NCBI GenBank assembly: GCA_035771175.1
Contig: CM069597.1
Coordinates: forward strand, 8,715,001 to 8,779,000
Origin: Paratinospora sagittata
Lineage: Eukaryota; Streptophyta; Magnoliopsida; Ranunculales; Menispermaceae
Direction of reading: 5' to 3'
DNA length: 64,000 nt
Below are positions 24,170 through 35,319 of the stretch, piece by piece (the first letter of the stretch is position 1; each line of letters opens with the position of its first letter). Below the pieces are notes generated by a model. It was not told the origin of the DNA. It did not search any database and was given only the letters and a program-made list of their open reading frames with translations. Both the position numbers and the translations under genes were made by a program.

Positions 24170-24680
24170 TGATGACATGGAAGAATTTACTTTTCTTTCT
24201 TTGCCTGAAAAATCTTTGAGTCGACACATCTCAATATTGTATATAATCTTCTTTGTGATTGACAAAACTTTGATAAATAAGTTGCTCAAACTTATTTGCT
24301 TAGACTTCAATTTTGTCATTCTTCTATAGCTCATGTATAAAAAAGACATTTTGAAAAATATATTTGGCTCTATTGGCTTTAATATAAGCTTCTCATAATT
24401 GTGCAATACTTGTTACATTGTCTTCTTATAATATTGTAAGAGAGCTTTTAATTGAAGATAATCCACATGATTCTTGAGTATTATAACTCTCAAAGATTCA
24501 CATTCTCGACTTGTTTCATGAATTGCAATACTTTTCTGGATGATTTGAAAATGTATCAATTATTGTCTGCTTCATAGATCTCCATGATATAGCAATATCA
24601 CCATAAGTGAAATTGTGCTTAGAATTGAGCATAGTAGGGGGTCTGACAAATATCCAGTATTTGCATATTCAACCAATTTT
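24170..24680 (-). pseudogene. Copia pol remnant: RNase H domain and C-terminus
   Basis: Minus-strand reading gives LVEYANTGYLSDP next to the solo LTR and, further on, LFIKVLS...KKIIYNIEMCRLKDF. These correspond to the GYADAGYLSDPH and ADLFTKSLP...KLVHxIGMRRLKDL blocks at the end of Copia polyproteins. Several frameshifts and stops. Confidence 0.75.
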
Positions 24681-26426
24681 TGTTAGTCTGATGACCCTTG
24701 CTCTCTTTGATTTTGATGATTACAAACGATATTTTATGTGATCTAACATATCCGCTTAGTGTGTTTCAGTTTGATAACATATGTTTGTCCTTGAGTTTAA
24801 AGAAAAAACTAATAACCATTTAGTGAAGGTCAAGACTGAAGCTCAGGATCAAGGATGATCAAGTTAAAGTCAAAAGGACTTGCTCCGTTTGCATGAAGTC
24901 ATGACAAGGTGACAAGTCAACCCAAGTCAAGAAGAAGTCAATTGGAGATCCAAGCAAATGGATTGTAATGAATCTTTATATTGTAATTACTTTGGACTCT
25001 CTTAGGTTGTTGGTTTCTTCTTAGTTTGATCAACCACTTGACTTTTGATATATTTTTCTCGAAACTTTACGTATTCAATTTTTCAATTTATTGATTTAAT
25101 GACTTTTCAGTTCATTATTCTTTGATCATGTTCAACAATTCTCATGATAAATGTTTCAAAATGATCACATTGCATAGTTTTGACATGAGTTTTAACAAAT
25201 GTGTTTATTTCTAGGAATGCACTCCTTGACATCTTTTTGTGAAAAATCAATTTTCCATATTTGTTTTTCGATTCAAATCTTTTTCCTTGATTGTTTTTAA
25301 CGTACTATCATATAAGGAACTCATACATGATCAAGAATTGTATTCTTAACGTGTATATGTTTCTCAAGTACCTAAGGAATGCACTTATTCCAGTAGTAAA
25401 AACTCTGTATTTTTGTCTAAGGGATGAAGAAATGCACTCCAACAATGAAGAACGCGTTCCATGTAAGAGAACAAATGTCCAGAACCCTCGGGTGTTGAGG
25501 AACACATTCCAGCAAGGTTGGATGAACAATAGATTTTTCTCGGGTCTTGAGAACGCGTTCCAACAGAGAGGAACACGTTCCTCAATGTGAAGATTTTTCT
25601 TCACTTCCTCATAAAATGCACTCCATCTGGGAAGTTTCCAATTTTGCAATTTTTCGAGTTAAAAATGTGAGCATTCAATTAAGTTCGTTGATTTCGTTTA
25701 AGACATGTTTAATACATCTAATCTTGGTCGTTTGTATTAGGTTTAGGGTTTTTAAGCATGATAAGTATATAAGATATCATTATAACCCTACATAGAAATT
25801 TTTTTTACATTAATCATTCTCCAAAAAAGCTACAACAACTGTGCAAGAAAAGAATAGTTGTCATACTTTGGAAAACATGTGCTAAACATTGATTTCGATT
25901 AAGTTTTTGGATGCTCATCTTTTGTTAAAGTCGATCACAATCACGTTCTAAACTATACTTTCGTGTTGATCGAATCGAGGTGATTTTCTTCCGTACTATT
26001 TTCAACTGTGCATTATTTTCAAACTTGTAGTTGAGACATCTTAGAAGAAACCATTTTGCTTTGTAAGTATATTCAAAGGTTGTTTAATAAGGAACAACTT
26101 CTTTTGACTAAACTTTGTAGTTAGAAGTTAGCTTGTTATCTAGCTGGGAGGATTCCCTAACCGGGAAGTCGGCGTTTGTAATATGGTTAAATCCTCACCT
26201 GTGAAGTAAGATTAAAATAGTAGATTCGAGAAATCTTGATCAAAGTGATAAAGTAGTGGAAGTAGGCTTGTTTGAGAAGCCGAACCACTCTAAATTGCTT
26301 GTGCATTGTGTTTTTACTGCTTTGTTTATTTTCCTGCAACGTTTGATATCTTGGTTAATATGTGCTTGTGAAAGATCCTGAAAAATCCACCAACACCCAA
26401 TTCACCCCCCTCTTGGGTGTCTATCA
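24681..26426 (+). mobile_element. Solo LTR, family F1, copy d, inside Copia pol
   Basis: Begins TGTTAGTCTGATGACCC and ends CTTGGGTGTCTATCA. Target duplication ATTTT (24676-24680) / GTTTT (26427-26431), 4 of 5. Length 1.75 kb. Removing it rejoins the pol frame as ...RKRKTK then LVEYANTGYLSDP. It carries GAACGCGTTCC-type inverted words (25430-25620) rather than GCGCT/AGCGTCC. Confidence 0.85.
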
Positions 26427-26431
26427 GTTTT

Positions 26432-26900
26432 GTCTTTCTCTTTCTTGAATAAGATAGACTTGTGTCACTTCTTTTCTTGAAGATAACATAATGCATGCTT
26501 AGCACCATTTTAATTTAGTATAGAGTTATATCCTGCAAGCATGTTAACGGAGAAAACAATATATGGTTTGTGTATAAGTGCATCTATTGCACCAAGGTAT
26601 GGTTTTCAGGACCAACTAGCTCTTTATTGTTTTAATGAAGGCGAAAATCGTCTTTATTCACTTTCAGTGATCTCATAGTATTGGGGATTCTTGTCTAATG
26701 GGTATGTCTTGTCCAGATGAAATTTCTTCAATAAATTTTTTAATACATTTGATAAATGGACCAGAATCCCACTTGAAAAATTCTCGATCTGCAGGCCGAG
26801 ATAAAAATTTGATTTTTCGAGATCTTTCATCTCAAATTCCCCCTTTAAAATATATTATGATAAACTCTTCAGGAGTCTTAACATATGCAACAATAAGTAG
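26432..26900 (-). pseudogene. Copia pol remnant: C-terminal reverse transcriptase
   Basis: Minus-strand frames read IVAYVKTPEEF, GEFEMKDLGKTKF, GLQIEH-like, the YLGAIGALMYL-type block (degraded) and VNMLA, the order found between the YVDD box and RNase H of Copia pol. The YVDD box itself is not intact. Frameshifts throughout. Confidence 0.75.
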
Positions 26901-28093
26901 ATATAATGCATAAAATGCATATGCAAATATGATTGTTAGAATGCTCACTCATAACAATTATGAAAATGTATATGCATTTTGGTCAATATGAACATTAATG
27001 CAGTACGTACTTTAGGCCTTTTAGATCTTTCAGGAATCATTATTTTGAAGCTTCAAGTATAACTCATAAATCCTTCAGGGATTTTCACATATAACATCAT
27101 TATACATGGATTAATATATTTCCTCATATATTCGATCATGATTTACCTTTTTAGGTATTTGGACTTCTGGTTCAGATAGCTCTCGATTTTTCAACAAGTT
27201 TATTTATATTTGATCTTGCTCCTTTCTATTTATTAATGTCGACATTATTCCACATTTTGTGGTTTGAGAGCTCATAATATCAATGAATACTTTAAAATAT
27301 TGTCAAGAGCAACATTATTTTCATTCCATAGATTTTAAATATGAATGAATTCAAATATTAACAGATTGACAATTCTTAATGTTTATTCTTTTTCAAGGAT
27401 ATATATATTCCTCAATTCATATCTCTTCAAGAGATACCCATACCTCTTCAGGGTATTTATTTCTCAATCTATATAACTTCCGAAGATACTTGTATACCTT
27501 TCAGGAATATTCATTTGTCAATCTATTCCTTATTTCAGAATGCTTATACATTTATCAATCATTTGTCTCTATCTTCCTCCTTTATGAAGTTGTGTCCTTT
27601 GATTTGACAGGTCAACCACACTTCAGGTGTGTCATTTGTAAATTGTCATTCTGGGACTAAAGATGAATGTGTCAGTTAACTGATTTGCAAATTCTTTTGC
27701 ATATGATTGATCATGTGAACTTATCATGCACTTCAGCTTATCATTTGAACTTCTAGTTCACATTAGTTTATAGCTTATGTTGCCTTTCAAGCAATTTTAT
27801 ATGTCATTTTTTTGACATTTTTCTTTTCTCTTCCTAATGGTGGGAGGATTGTCTTACATTGACTTATATATTTTAGCAATTTTGCGTACCATTCTTCTGG
27901 AATTGGCTATTTCTCCCCCCTAATGGTGAGAAAATTGTTCATTGAGCAAAAATATTAATGATCAACATAATATACTTTGTACGGTATTTCATTTTGTACA
28001 ATAATCATTGTCATTGTCATTTACTTTGTACAACATGCCATAATTGTTATAATTCAAATGACTTGTGTATGTCGTTGTGCCACTAATATTATA

Positions 28094-28363
28094 TTTGTTG
28101 GTGACAAAGGAAAATTAGTTCAGTGGCCTCCCAAAACGAAACGTCCTCGTAAGGGTTCTAAGGTCAGTCCTTCCTTTGTTGCTGTCAGAACATCTAATCA
28201 GACCGAGGTTATCAAATCTTCCAATAAGGAAGATAACATGAAATTTTCACCTGGTTTTACTGTGCTAGATTATGATAATCATATTATTGGCATTCGTGAA
28301 GCTAAGGTGACAAAATATTTATCTATGTCTCTTGAGGAATACTCACTCAAAGCTTTGTCCTAG
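28094..28363 (+). CDS. Unrecognised open frame fragment, about 90 aa
   Basis: The frame runs open to a TAG at 28361. It includes a basic patch (PPKTKRPRKGSK) followed by a mixed-charge segment (RTSNQTEVIKSSNKED) and ends SLEEYSLKALS. I do not recognise a family. The basic patch could be a nuclear or nucleic-acid-binding signal of a lost element gene. No good start or promoter is visible, and it may be a remnant. Confidence 0.25.
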   Translation, partial: FVGDKGKLVQWPPKTKRPRKGSKVSPSFVAVRTSNQTEVIKSSNKEDNMKFSPGFTVLDYDNHIIGIREAKVTKYLSMSLEEYSLKALS

Positions 28364-28472
28364 CTTTCCAAGATAATCATTTTAGTTTTACACTCTCCCT
28401 TTTTTTCAATCTAAAGTTTATTTTCCTTTTTTCTAGGGAATTTTATTTACTATACCCTTTCCTTGGAGTCAA

Positions 28473-28805
28473 AAAATATAGCAGAACTTAATCAAAGAAA
28501 TATTTATCTTGAAAAAGAGATAGACGTCTTGACATAAAAAATTAATGATAGAGATAGTAAAATAGTTTTCCTAGAGAGTTTGATAGAAGTTCTAACTGAT
28601 GAGAACGAGAGATTAAAGCAGGAGACTACCGTTCTTCATCAGAAAACTAATGTTTTACAATAAGAGATTGTGGATTTATGGCAGGAGAACTTTGCCTTAC
28701 ATCAAGAGGTTATTGGTCTAGGGGACTCCTTTGACCGTATGATGGAGGAGAACGCTGATCTTCGCTAAGAGTGAGATCAACTTTTGAGCAAACTAGATTC
28801 AAGTT
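28473..28805 (+). pseudogene. Coiled-coil coding remnant with in-frame stops
   Basis: One plus-strand frame reads heptad-like text: NLEKEIDVLT stop, KINDRDSKIVFLESLIEVL, TDENERLKQETTVLHQKT, EIVDLWQENFALHQEV, RMMEENADLR. Several stops interrupt it. Leu/Ile spacing at 7 residues indicates a former coiled coil. It follows the open fragment at 28094-28363 and may have belonged to the same gene. Family unknown. Confidence 0.4.
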
Positions 28806-28938
28806 CTGGAGGCAAATTGGGTCACTAAAACCCCTAATTTTCATGATCAATAGCAATGTATTTCCTTAATTTGCCCTTTTATTTATCAACAATATGTTTA
28901 TTTATGTCAACATAAACTTACATAGGTGTGACTTACAC

Positions 28939-29250
28939 TTAGTCATAGTTATATACAACTGATATGGGTAGTCTAGACTTCCAGAGTTCGTGCCAAAAAC
29001 CGTCGAATACATACCCACGGTAACTTTGTCTAGCGATATGTTGTACTACAACTTTAATAATCGGGTAACCGATCAGGACCCAAATTACCATTAATGTGTT
29101 TGTTTGTCTCTGTGTCAAACCCCATGTGTATATCTCGTGAAATTCCATAAACGGTCTTCCTACTTCATCTAAAATTTGTCGCTCCATCTCATGATTATAC
29201 ATATCATCTATAAGAGTATTTATTAGAGGATCCATCACCGTAGGAACCAT
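28939..29250 (-). CDS. Unrecognised open frame, 103 aa
   Basis: Contains acidic, aromatic and hydrophobic segments (TWGLTQRQTNTLMVIWVL, GYVFDGFWHELWKSRLP) and no motif I recognise. It lies just left of a solo LTR. A chance frame or an element remnant are both possible. Confidence 0.2.
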   Translation of the reverse strand: MVPTVMDPLINTLIDDMYNHEMERQILDEVGRPFMEFHEIYTWGLTQRQTNTLMVIWVLIGYPIIKVVVQHIARQSYRGYVFDGFWHELWKSRLPISVVYNYD

Positions 29251-29384
29251 TACTCTTCCAGCAAAGTCGTCTTCTGGACTTAATTGGTGGAGTTAACCTT
29301 TTGTTCCTTGGATCTCAAGTCAGTTTTGCGCCATTACCGTAACAGGTTTTCCTCTTTTTCTTTGAGATGAAAAATGAGGAGGGC

Positions 29385-32300
29385 TGTAGCACCCGTGCCT
29401 TTAGGTAACGTCATTTTGACCCATAGTGTACCCTCAGAGTACCCGTATACATATTCGTATACGTATGTGTATATGTATTTTGATGCTCGAAGCACGTAAG
29501 TTCGAGTGTCTTTTCATGATTTTAGGTCATAAAGAGTGCGCATGAAGTTTCGGAACCATCGGAGACCCGTTTGACGTCAAAACATGTCGAGAACGGTGTT
29601 TTGGATCCAGTGGAGCTCGCTCCATGGAGGAAGGAATTTCTGTCACAAATTACATCGATGGTTTGATATCTTAGATCCGTGGTTCGATTGAGCTGAAAGC
29701 TTTTCAGCTCATTCTTATATGATAGATCTTTGTTATGAACGGTGAAGATCTTGATCAGAGTTACCTACTATGAGTTATAAGACTTCAAACACTGTTTCAC
29801 GGATTTTCGAATTTTCTTACGCAGTTTTGATCAAACAGTTATATCTCGTAATCCCACCGTTGGATTGAGTTGAAAGTTTACCAGAATGTTGTTAACTGAC
29901 TCATAAAACTTTTGAATGGTTAAGATGTTAAATTGGTGGGTATTGTGCAAGAAATGGACTATCTAAGTATAAGTACTGCAACAGGAAAACTGATTTTTTG
30001 ATAGTTTTTGGCAACTTTTAGTTGTGGGCCCAAGCTTGTCTATTTGAGCAACCAAAACGTAATTTTAGGCTCATTTGCTCATTTCTCAGCCAAAAACGAG
30101 AGAAAAGAGCTGGAGAGGAGAAAAGGAGAGGAAACCTAGGGTTGGTGGATTTTGCTCAAAATCCCTAAGGTTTGCATGTTTTTTCTCATTGTTCTTCCTT
30201 CAATCTCTTTGGTTCATGCATACTAGTGTTGTTTTGATGCATGCATTGTATGAAACCCAGATTTGAAGGGGTAGTGGAAATCAAATGTTGTCCAAATGCT
30301 TTGCATGTTTGATATGTGAGTTTAGAGTGTGTTGGGAACCCTCTAAAGGCAAAAACCTCAATTTCTAACAAGAAATTGGTAGGGTTTAGTACAAATAACC
30401 TAGTCTTGGTTCATTGACCTAGACTTTGACTTAAGCTTTGCATGCCATCTATGATGGAGTGATCAGTATTAGGACTGATTCATGTATTTAGCTTAAGATT
30501 TTAATGGTGAAATCATATGGTTTAATGTAAATGGTCATTGTTTGGTTCATGGCTTTAGGCTTTTCCAAAAGCAATGCATGTCGACTATGTTGTTCTAGGT
30601 GGCATTGTGAATGAAACCATGTTGTTAGATCAGTCAATTTTGTGGCTCTGTATGGTGGCCTAGTGTAAAATTGACAATATGGCCTATGTATGAAAATCTC
30701 CAGATTTGGGGCTTTTGATGTTCTTGATATAAAATCTAGAAAATTATGCAATGTATGTCTAATTGGACATGATTAGGGTTGTTTGATGATTGAATTTAGT
30801 GGGTTCTCATAATGGACACCCTAAGGTTGACTAATTTTGATCTAGGCTAAGTATTTGACATTTTTCATGTACTTTGGCAATTTTGCATGTAATTTAGGGA
30901 TTTTGCCCAAATTGGGACTTTTCACCCAAAGCAAGTCAATTTATGAAATTGACTTGGGGATTGTTTAATTGGACCCAAATTGAGTAGAATCATGGGTTTA
31001 AAATGTTAGAACCTATGTTAAATTGATATGACTTAGTTCATTTTGACCTTATGTTTTATATTGGCCTAATTGAGGGTTTTGACCAAGACTTAGTCAATTG
31101 ATGAAATTGACTTGATGTATAGTCTAATTGACCCTAATTATAATTGAATTTCATGTATATTAGTGGTTGGATCATGGGGTCACCCTATTACATTCAATTT
31201 AGGTCAATCTTAGTTTAATTGAGTCTAAATAATCAAGTTGGGCAATATGAAACTTGGCTCAAGGGGGTAATCAATTTAGAATCTAATTGACTTTAGATTG
31301 GGTTTGAATATGGGGTTTTGACACACTTTATGAATGATTTTCAGTTGTGTGAACCATGTTATTTTCAGGTCTTGTGATTGATCTTGAACCCGTTTAGTCA
31401 ATTGGAGAGTTTTAGCGATTGGATTGGCTAGACTTAGCCAATCAAGAGTGAGTGTTCTTTTACTTTTGGATTATTTGTATGTGGCATTGTAGTATAGAAA
31501 TGTTTTAAATGCTTATGTATAATGGTATGCATGTTTTAATATTCCATGAAATACATTTGAGCATAATTCATTGGGATGACAATTTGGGTTAAGGCTCCTA
31601 GTTGGAAATTCCTCTTTTTGGGAATTCTCGTAAGTCTAGCGGCGATCCCAGTTGTGTACCTGGCAGAGGGTTTTATGGCTTGTGTATGGGTATGTTAATT
31701 TAGGCCAATCTTACGTGTTGCACAACCCCAGAAATCCTATTAGGATACGAGTATTGTGTGAGTGTTCAGGTACTGTGTGTAGCGCACCAGCCTTGAACCC
31801 CCGTACTCAAGAGGTGTTAGGATTGCATGAGCATGACTACAAATGTTATGCATTGTCTTATGTATGACTTGATCCATTATGTTAGCATGTATGTAATCTA
31901 TTTCACCATCATGATATTTCAGCTGTTTTATGATCTTACCATGTTTTATAAATGCACGTATATGCCACTTGTAAATAACATTCACTGAGCTGGCTATAGC
32001 TCACACCTCACCTTCTTCTTTCAGGATCTGATAGAAAAGGGAAAGGGAAAGCTTGACTACGTAGCGTCCCTTGTTTTTGTTTCATGTAGGTGTTGTACAT
32101 TTAATTTTGTAATTTGATAATTATGTACACGATAACACCTAGTATATGTATAATTAACACATAGTTGGGATGTGTTGGGTTTGTAGTATTTTGTAAACTT
32201 TGAAATTTTATATTTGGTAACTTAGAGATGTAATATTTTATTTCATTTATGATCATGTTAGATGGACGTTTTTAGGATTATACTATATTTGATTTTGGGG

Positions 32301-32405
32301 ATTCGTATATGTGTTTTAGGCTGACGGGACGCCGGGCGTACCAACGGAGGGTATACCCGGAGGTTTCCGTGCCGGTCATGACGTCAAGTATAGTGGGTCA
32401 TGACA
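29385..32405 (-). mobile_element. Solo LTR, F2-like Ty3 family, reverse orientation
   Basis: Plus strand begins TGTAGCACCCGTGCC and ends GTGGGTCATGACA. A perfect target duplication, AGGGC, is at 29380-29384 and 32406-32410. Length 3.02 kb. Its reverse complement starts TGTCATGACCC and contains GACGTCATGACCGGCAC, close to the start of the F2 copies, so it is a related subfamily in the opposite orientation. Confidence 0.85.
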
Positions 32406-32767
32406 AGGGCTAAAGTTGTTTATAAAGTTATTAACTTGGTGTACTATTTCTAATTGCATGAGATTAGGATTTCCCTAATTGTTGACCATTTGTCAGCTTT
32501 CTCGAATCTTCTAGTAGTTGTCTATACTGTTACGAATACGTTTCATATTACTATTGTGATCATCTAATTTTATATTAATATTTTTTCTTAAAGTAAAAGT
32601 ATCTCAAAAATTTTCACAAGAAGTAACCAAAAAAATTTGTCTTTTCTCAATAATAAATCATGTACTATGCTCTTTTAGCTAGTGATATTTATTTGTTTAG
32701 ATATCATTAAAATTAATCAAGATCTTTTGGATCTCGTTTATTATAAGACATAACTAATATGAAAATT

Positions 32768-33240
32768 TTATTTCATTTGATAACACAATATTTGCTTTTC
32801 TGGAGCCATGAATATATTTTTCAATTCAACATCTTTTTCTTTATTAAGGCTTAATAAAAGATCAATCAAATATTTGCCGTACAATAGGTACATCCGTACA
32901 ATAGGTACATGACCAACTCTTTTCATTCCACACCTAAAACAAACACATTGATACGTTAACATTTGGTTTATTCTGTAAACCTTTATCTTTCCACTTTTGG
33001 TGGAATGAAATAATATATGATTGTAACCATATTCCAATAATTGTAACCATCATGGTTCTTATAATAATTTTAATTATGACCTTTGCTATATTCATTTTTT
33101 CATTCATGATTATGACCTTTGTTATATGCCATATTGACCATTTCCTTTTATTCATGATCATTAAATTTAACATTCACTTCAGGGAATGATATAAAATTAA
33201 GTGGATGAGCATATTGATTTTCATCACAAATTTTCTTGAG
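32768..33240 (-). pseudogene. Copia gag remnant with zinc knuckle
   Basis: Minus-strand reading gives FPEVNVKF-type text, a basic/Asn-rich stretch and CFRCGMK, followed by KYLIDLLLSLNKEKDVELKNIF. This corresponds to the PEVNA, zinc knuckle and KHLVDLYQASxKxKxxxVETNF blocks of Copia gag. A frameshift removes the second half of the CX2CX4HX4C finger. Confidence 0.75.
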
Positions 33241-33344
33241 AAAATTTTAACATTCTCCTTATTGCTACTTCAAGAGCACATACGGGCTAATTTGTTTTCT
33301 CCAATATGTCTTCTTCAATATATAATTTACCTCATGAAACTTTA

Positions 33345-33950
33345 ATATTGCAACATCAGGTGCAATTAGCCATTTGATCATAACGAACTTTGAGTTCATA
33401 TAATTATAATATTGCAACTTCAGGTGTATTTAATTGTGATGAACATTTAATAAAAGGTTATAAGTTTTTGTCATGAGATGTCCATAAAATAAATAAATTC
33501 AAAATGTTAAATCATAAAAAATAATTACATTAAATAATTGAAAGAACTAATTAATCATAAACAATTATTCAAGTAACAAAATTAAATGTAATAATGCATT
33601 ATATTAGCTTCAAGCTAATTTTACAAATCCACAAATATGTGGGTTCCGTTGATAAAACTCGTGTGATTTCACATGAAATATTATCAATTTAATATAGCTT
33701 CTGGCTATTAAAAATCTTTTCATAGCTTCTGGTTATGATCAAAATTCAATATATAACACTTGGCCTGAAAATTCTTTCTCAATAGCTTCAAACTATAAAT
33801 TCTTTCCACGGGGCTTCTAGCCATGAACATCATAGCTTCAGGCTATAAATTTTATTTTTCTTCTTCTACATAACTTCAAGTTATGTAAATAACAAAATAT
33901 CAATATAGCTTCATGCCATATAAATATCTCTACATAGCTTCAGGTTATAG
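33345..33950. repeat. Array of short hairpins with TTCNN loops in the Copia leader region
   Basis: At least eight units have self-complementary 4-7 bp stems around a 5-nt loop. Examples: TTAGC/GCTAA (33604-33618), ATAGC/GCTAT (33694-33708 and 33832-33846), ACATAAC/GTTATGT (33868-33886). Loops are TTCAA, TTCTG, TTCAG. It sits between the primer-binding site and the gag remnant. Confidence 0.7.
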
Positions 33951-34066
33951 AATCAATATCAAAATAAAAATTGCGGTATAACTAGAAATATATCAAATAA
34001 AAGAACATGATAAAAATACATAAAATTTTACCTCAGTACAACTCTTTGGTTAGGCAAAGCTTTTAT

Positions 34067-34079
34067 GTTGATAACGTGT
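34067..34079 (-). other. Primer-binding site of the Copia element
   Basis: The minus strand reads ACACGTTATCAAC directly after the sense end of the 5' LTR, a sequence typical of plant Copia elements that prime with a tRNA fragment. Confidence 0.65.
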
Positions 34080-34440
34080 TGTAAACTAAATCAGAATACG
34101 CAAAGAGAATGTTAGAAAATATAAACAGACTTTCCATTCTCTATTTTTCTCTTCTCATTTTTCTTACATTTTCTACGCCATCTTTCTCTCAACTCTCACC
34201 CAATAAACAACTCTCTCCCTTATTTTTAGGGAGAGAGCCAAAATAAGGGAGAGAGCCACCATTAATACACCGTCAACCCACATGATTCATATGGGTTGGC
34301 CTCCCACATGGATCATGTGAGGGAAAGAGTATTTATACACACTTGATACATACATATATTATTTAAATACATATATACATATACTTCTTGAAACATGTAT
34401 AAAGTAGATGTAATTACTCTTTAGATATTCAACATATTTA
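34080..34440 (-). repeat. Truncated 5' LTR of the Copia element
   Basis: Matches 23582-23933 of the 3' LTR. The match stops at TATTTA (34440), so about 200 bp of its sense 5' end is lost, which explains the absence of a target duplication. Confidence 0.75.
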
Positions 34441-35319
34441 CAAGAAGTTCAATGTTTTGGTTCTTATTTAGCAGGTTTAAATTACAATTTTGCATACTTA
34501 TTTAATAATAATAAAAAAAAAACTACATGCACACACTCACTATATATTGGTTATATGGGTTATGCCAATTCAAAGTAAACAAAACTCAAGTGAATCGTTC
34601 CATTAAATCACATAAAGATGCACAATACACACCAATACGCTTGGCTTCCACCCGACTAGATCTGTCTTTTTATCTTCAGCATTGTTCTGTGTTATATAGA
34701 AAAATGCTAAATGCACACAATTTAAAACTTAAAGTAGAGACTTGCACATCGGTGTTGTGATTTAAGAGCCAGTCTGGCATCCAATTTAAAAATGATTTCT
34801 AAATATAAGTTTTTAAAAAGTTGTTTTCAAAATTCATTTTTTAAAAAAATGAGAACAACAATTTATTATATTCTTGTTTTTTTTACAACTTTTGAAGTCG
34901 AATCAAATAACGGTATTTAAATATTTAAAAAACACTTTAACCAAACAAGTTTTTTGAAAATCTTAAATTTAAAAACAGAAAACAGTTTTTAAATCCTATA
35001 CCTGTTTAAGAACTCTATGGCCTATGGTTCCTTGGCTTAAAATTCCACATGACCAAATCACATACGTAAAAATAGAACGAAAAGGACAGCATAAATGAAC
35101 TCCATTCTTTCATTCACCTCCTTTGGCGATTGCAAGTGGCCAAACATTTTGGCATAAATATCAAGGCATTAACAATTTTTATACTCTCCTTAAATAAAAA
35201 TAATTAAATCTCAACAATATTTTTAATAGCTCCTAAATTTGTACAAAAAAACTCAGAATTTTAAATTTGATACTAAAAGTCCAATCCATTATCAAGAGTG
35301 TATTGGGCTCTCTTCCAAA
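34441..35319. other. Intergenic stretch downstream of the ligase gene
   Basis: AT-rich, including a likely ligase 3' UTR to about 35170. 34780-35000 resembles the MITE-like A/T-rich segment near 1780-1900. No gene seen. Confidence 0.4.

Larger units (their letters stand above)
26901..29379. other. AT-rich segment inside the Copia element, partly a hairpin array, otherwise unrecognised
   Basis: It occupies the place of the missing pol. Positions 27068-27794 contain at least six short hairpins with TTCAN or TTCTA loops (see findings). 28090-28363 and 28470-28800 hold open or nearly open plus-strand segments listed separately. No further Copia motif is seen. Confidence 0.4.
23582..34440 (-). 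mobile_element. Decayed Copia-type LTR retrotransposon with two nested solo LTRs
   Basis: Order on the minus strand: truncated 5' LTR (34440-34080), primer-binding site (34079-34067), gag remnant (about 33240-32768), pol remnants (26900-26432 and 24680-24170), polypurine tract, 3' LTR (24142-23582). The two LTRs match over about 350 bp. Nested solo LTRs at 24681-26426 and 29385-32405 add about 4.8 kb. The N-terminal half of gag, the protease, integrase and most of reverse transcriptase are missing or replaced by AT-rich sequence with hairpin arrays. Pol and gag motifs resemble the Copia lineage with retrotran_gag and a CX2C zinc knuckle. Confidence 0.8.

Noticed and set aside
28094..28805. 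Endogenous pararetrovirus gene
   Set aside because: Basic patch and coiled coil alone are not diagnostic. No reverse transcriptase, movement-protein or coat-protein zinc motif of such viruses is present nearby.
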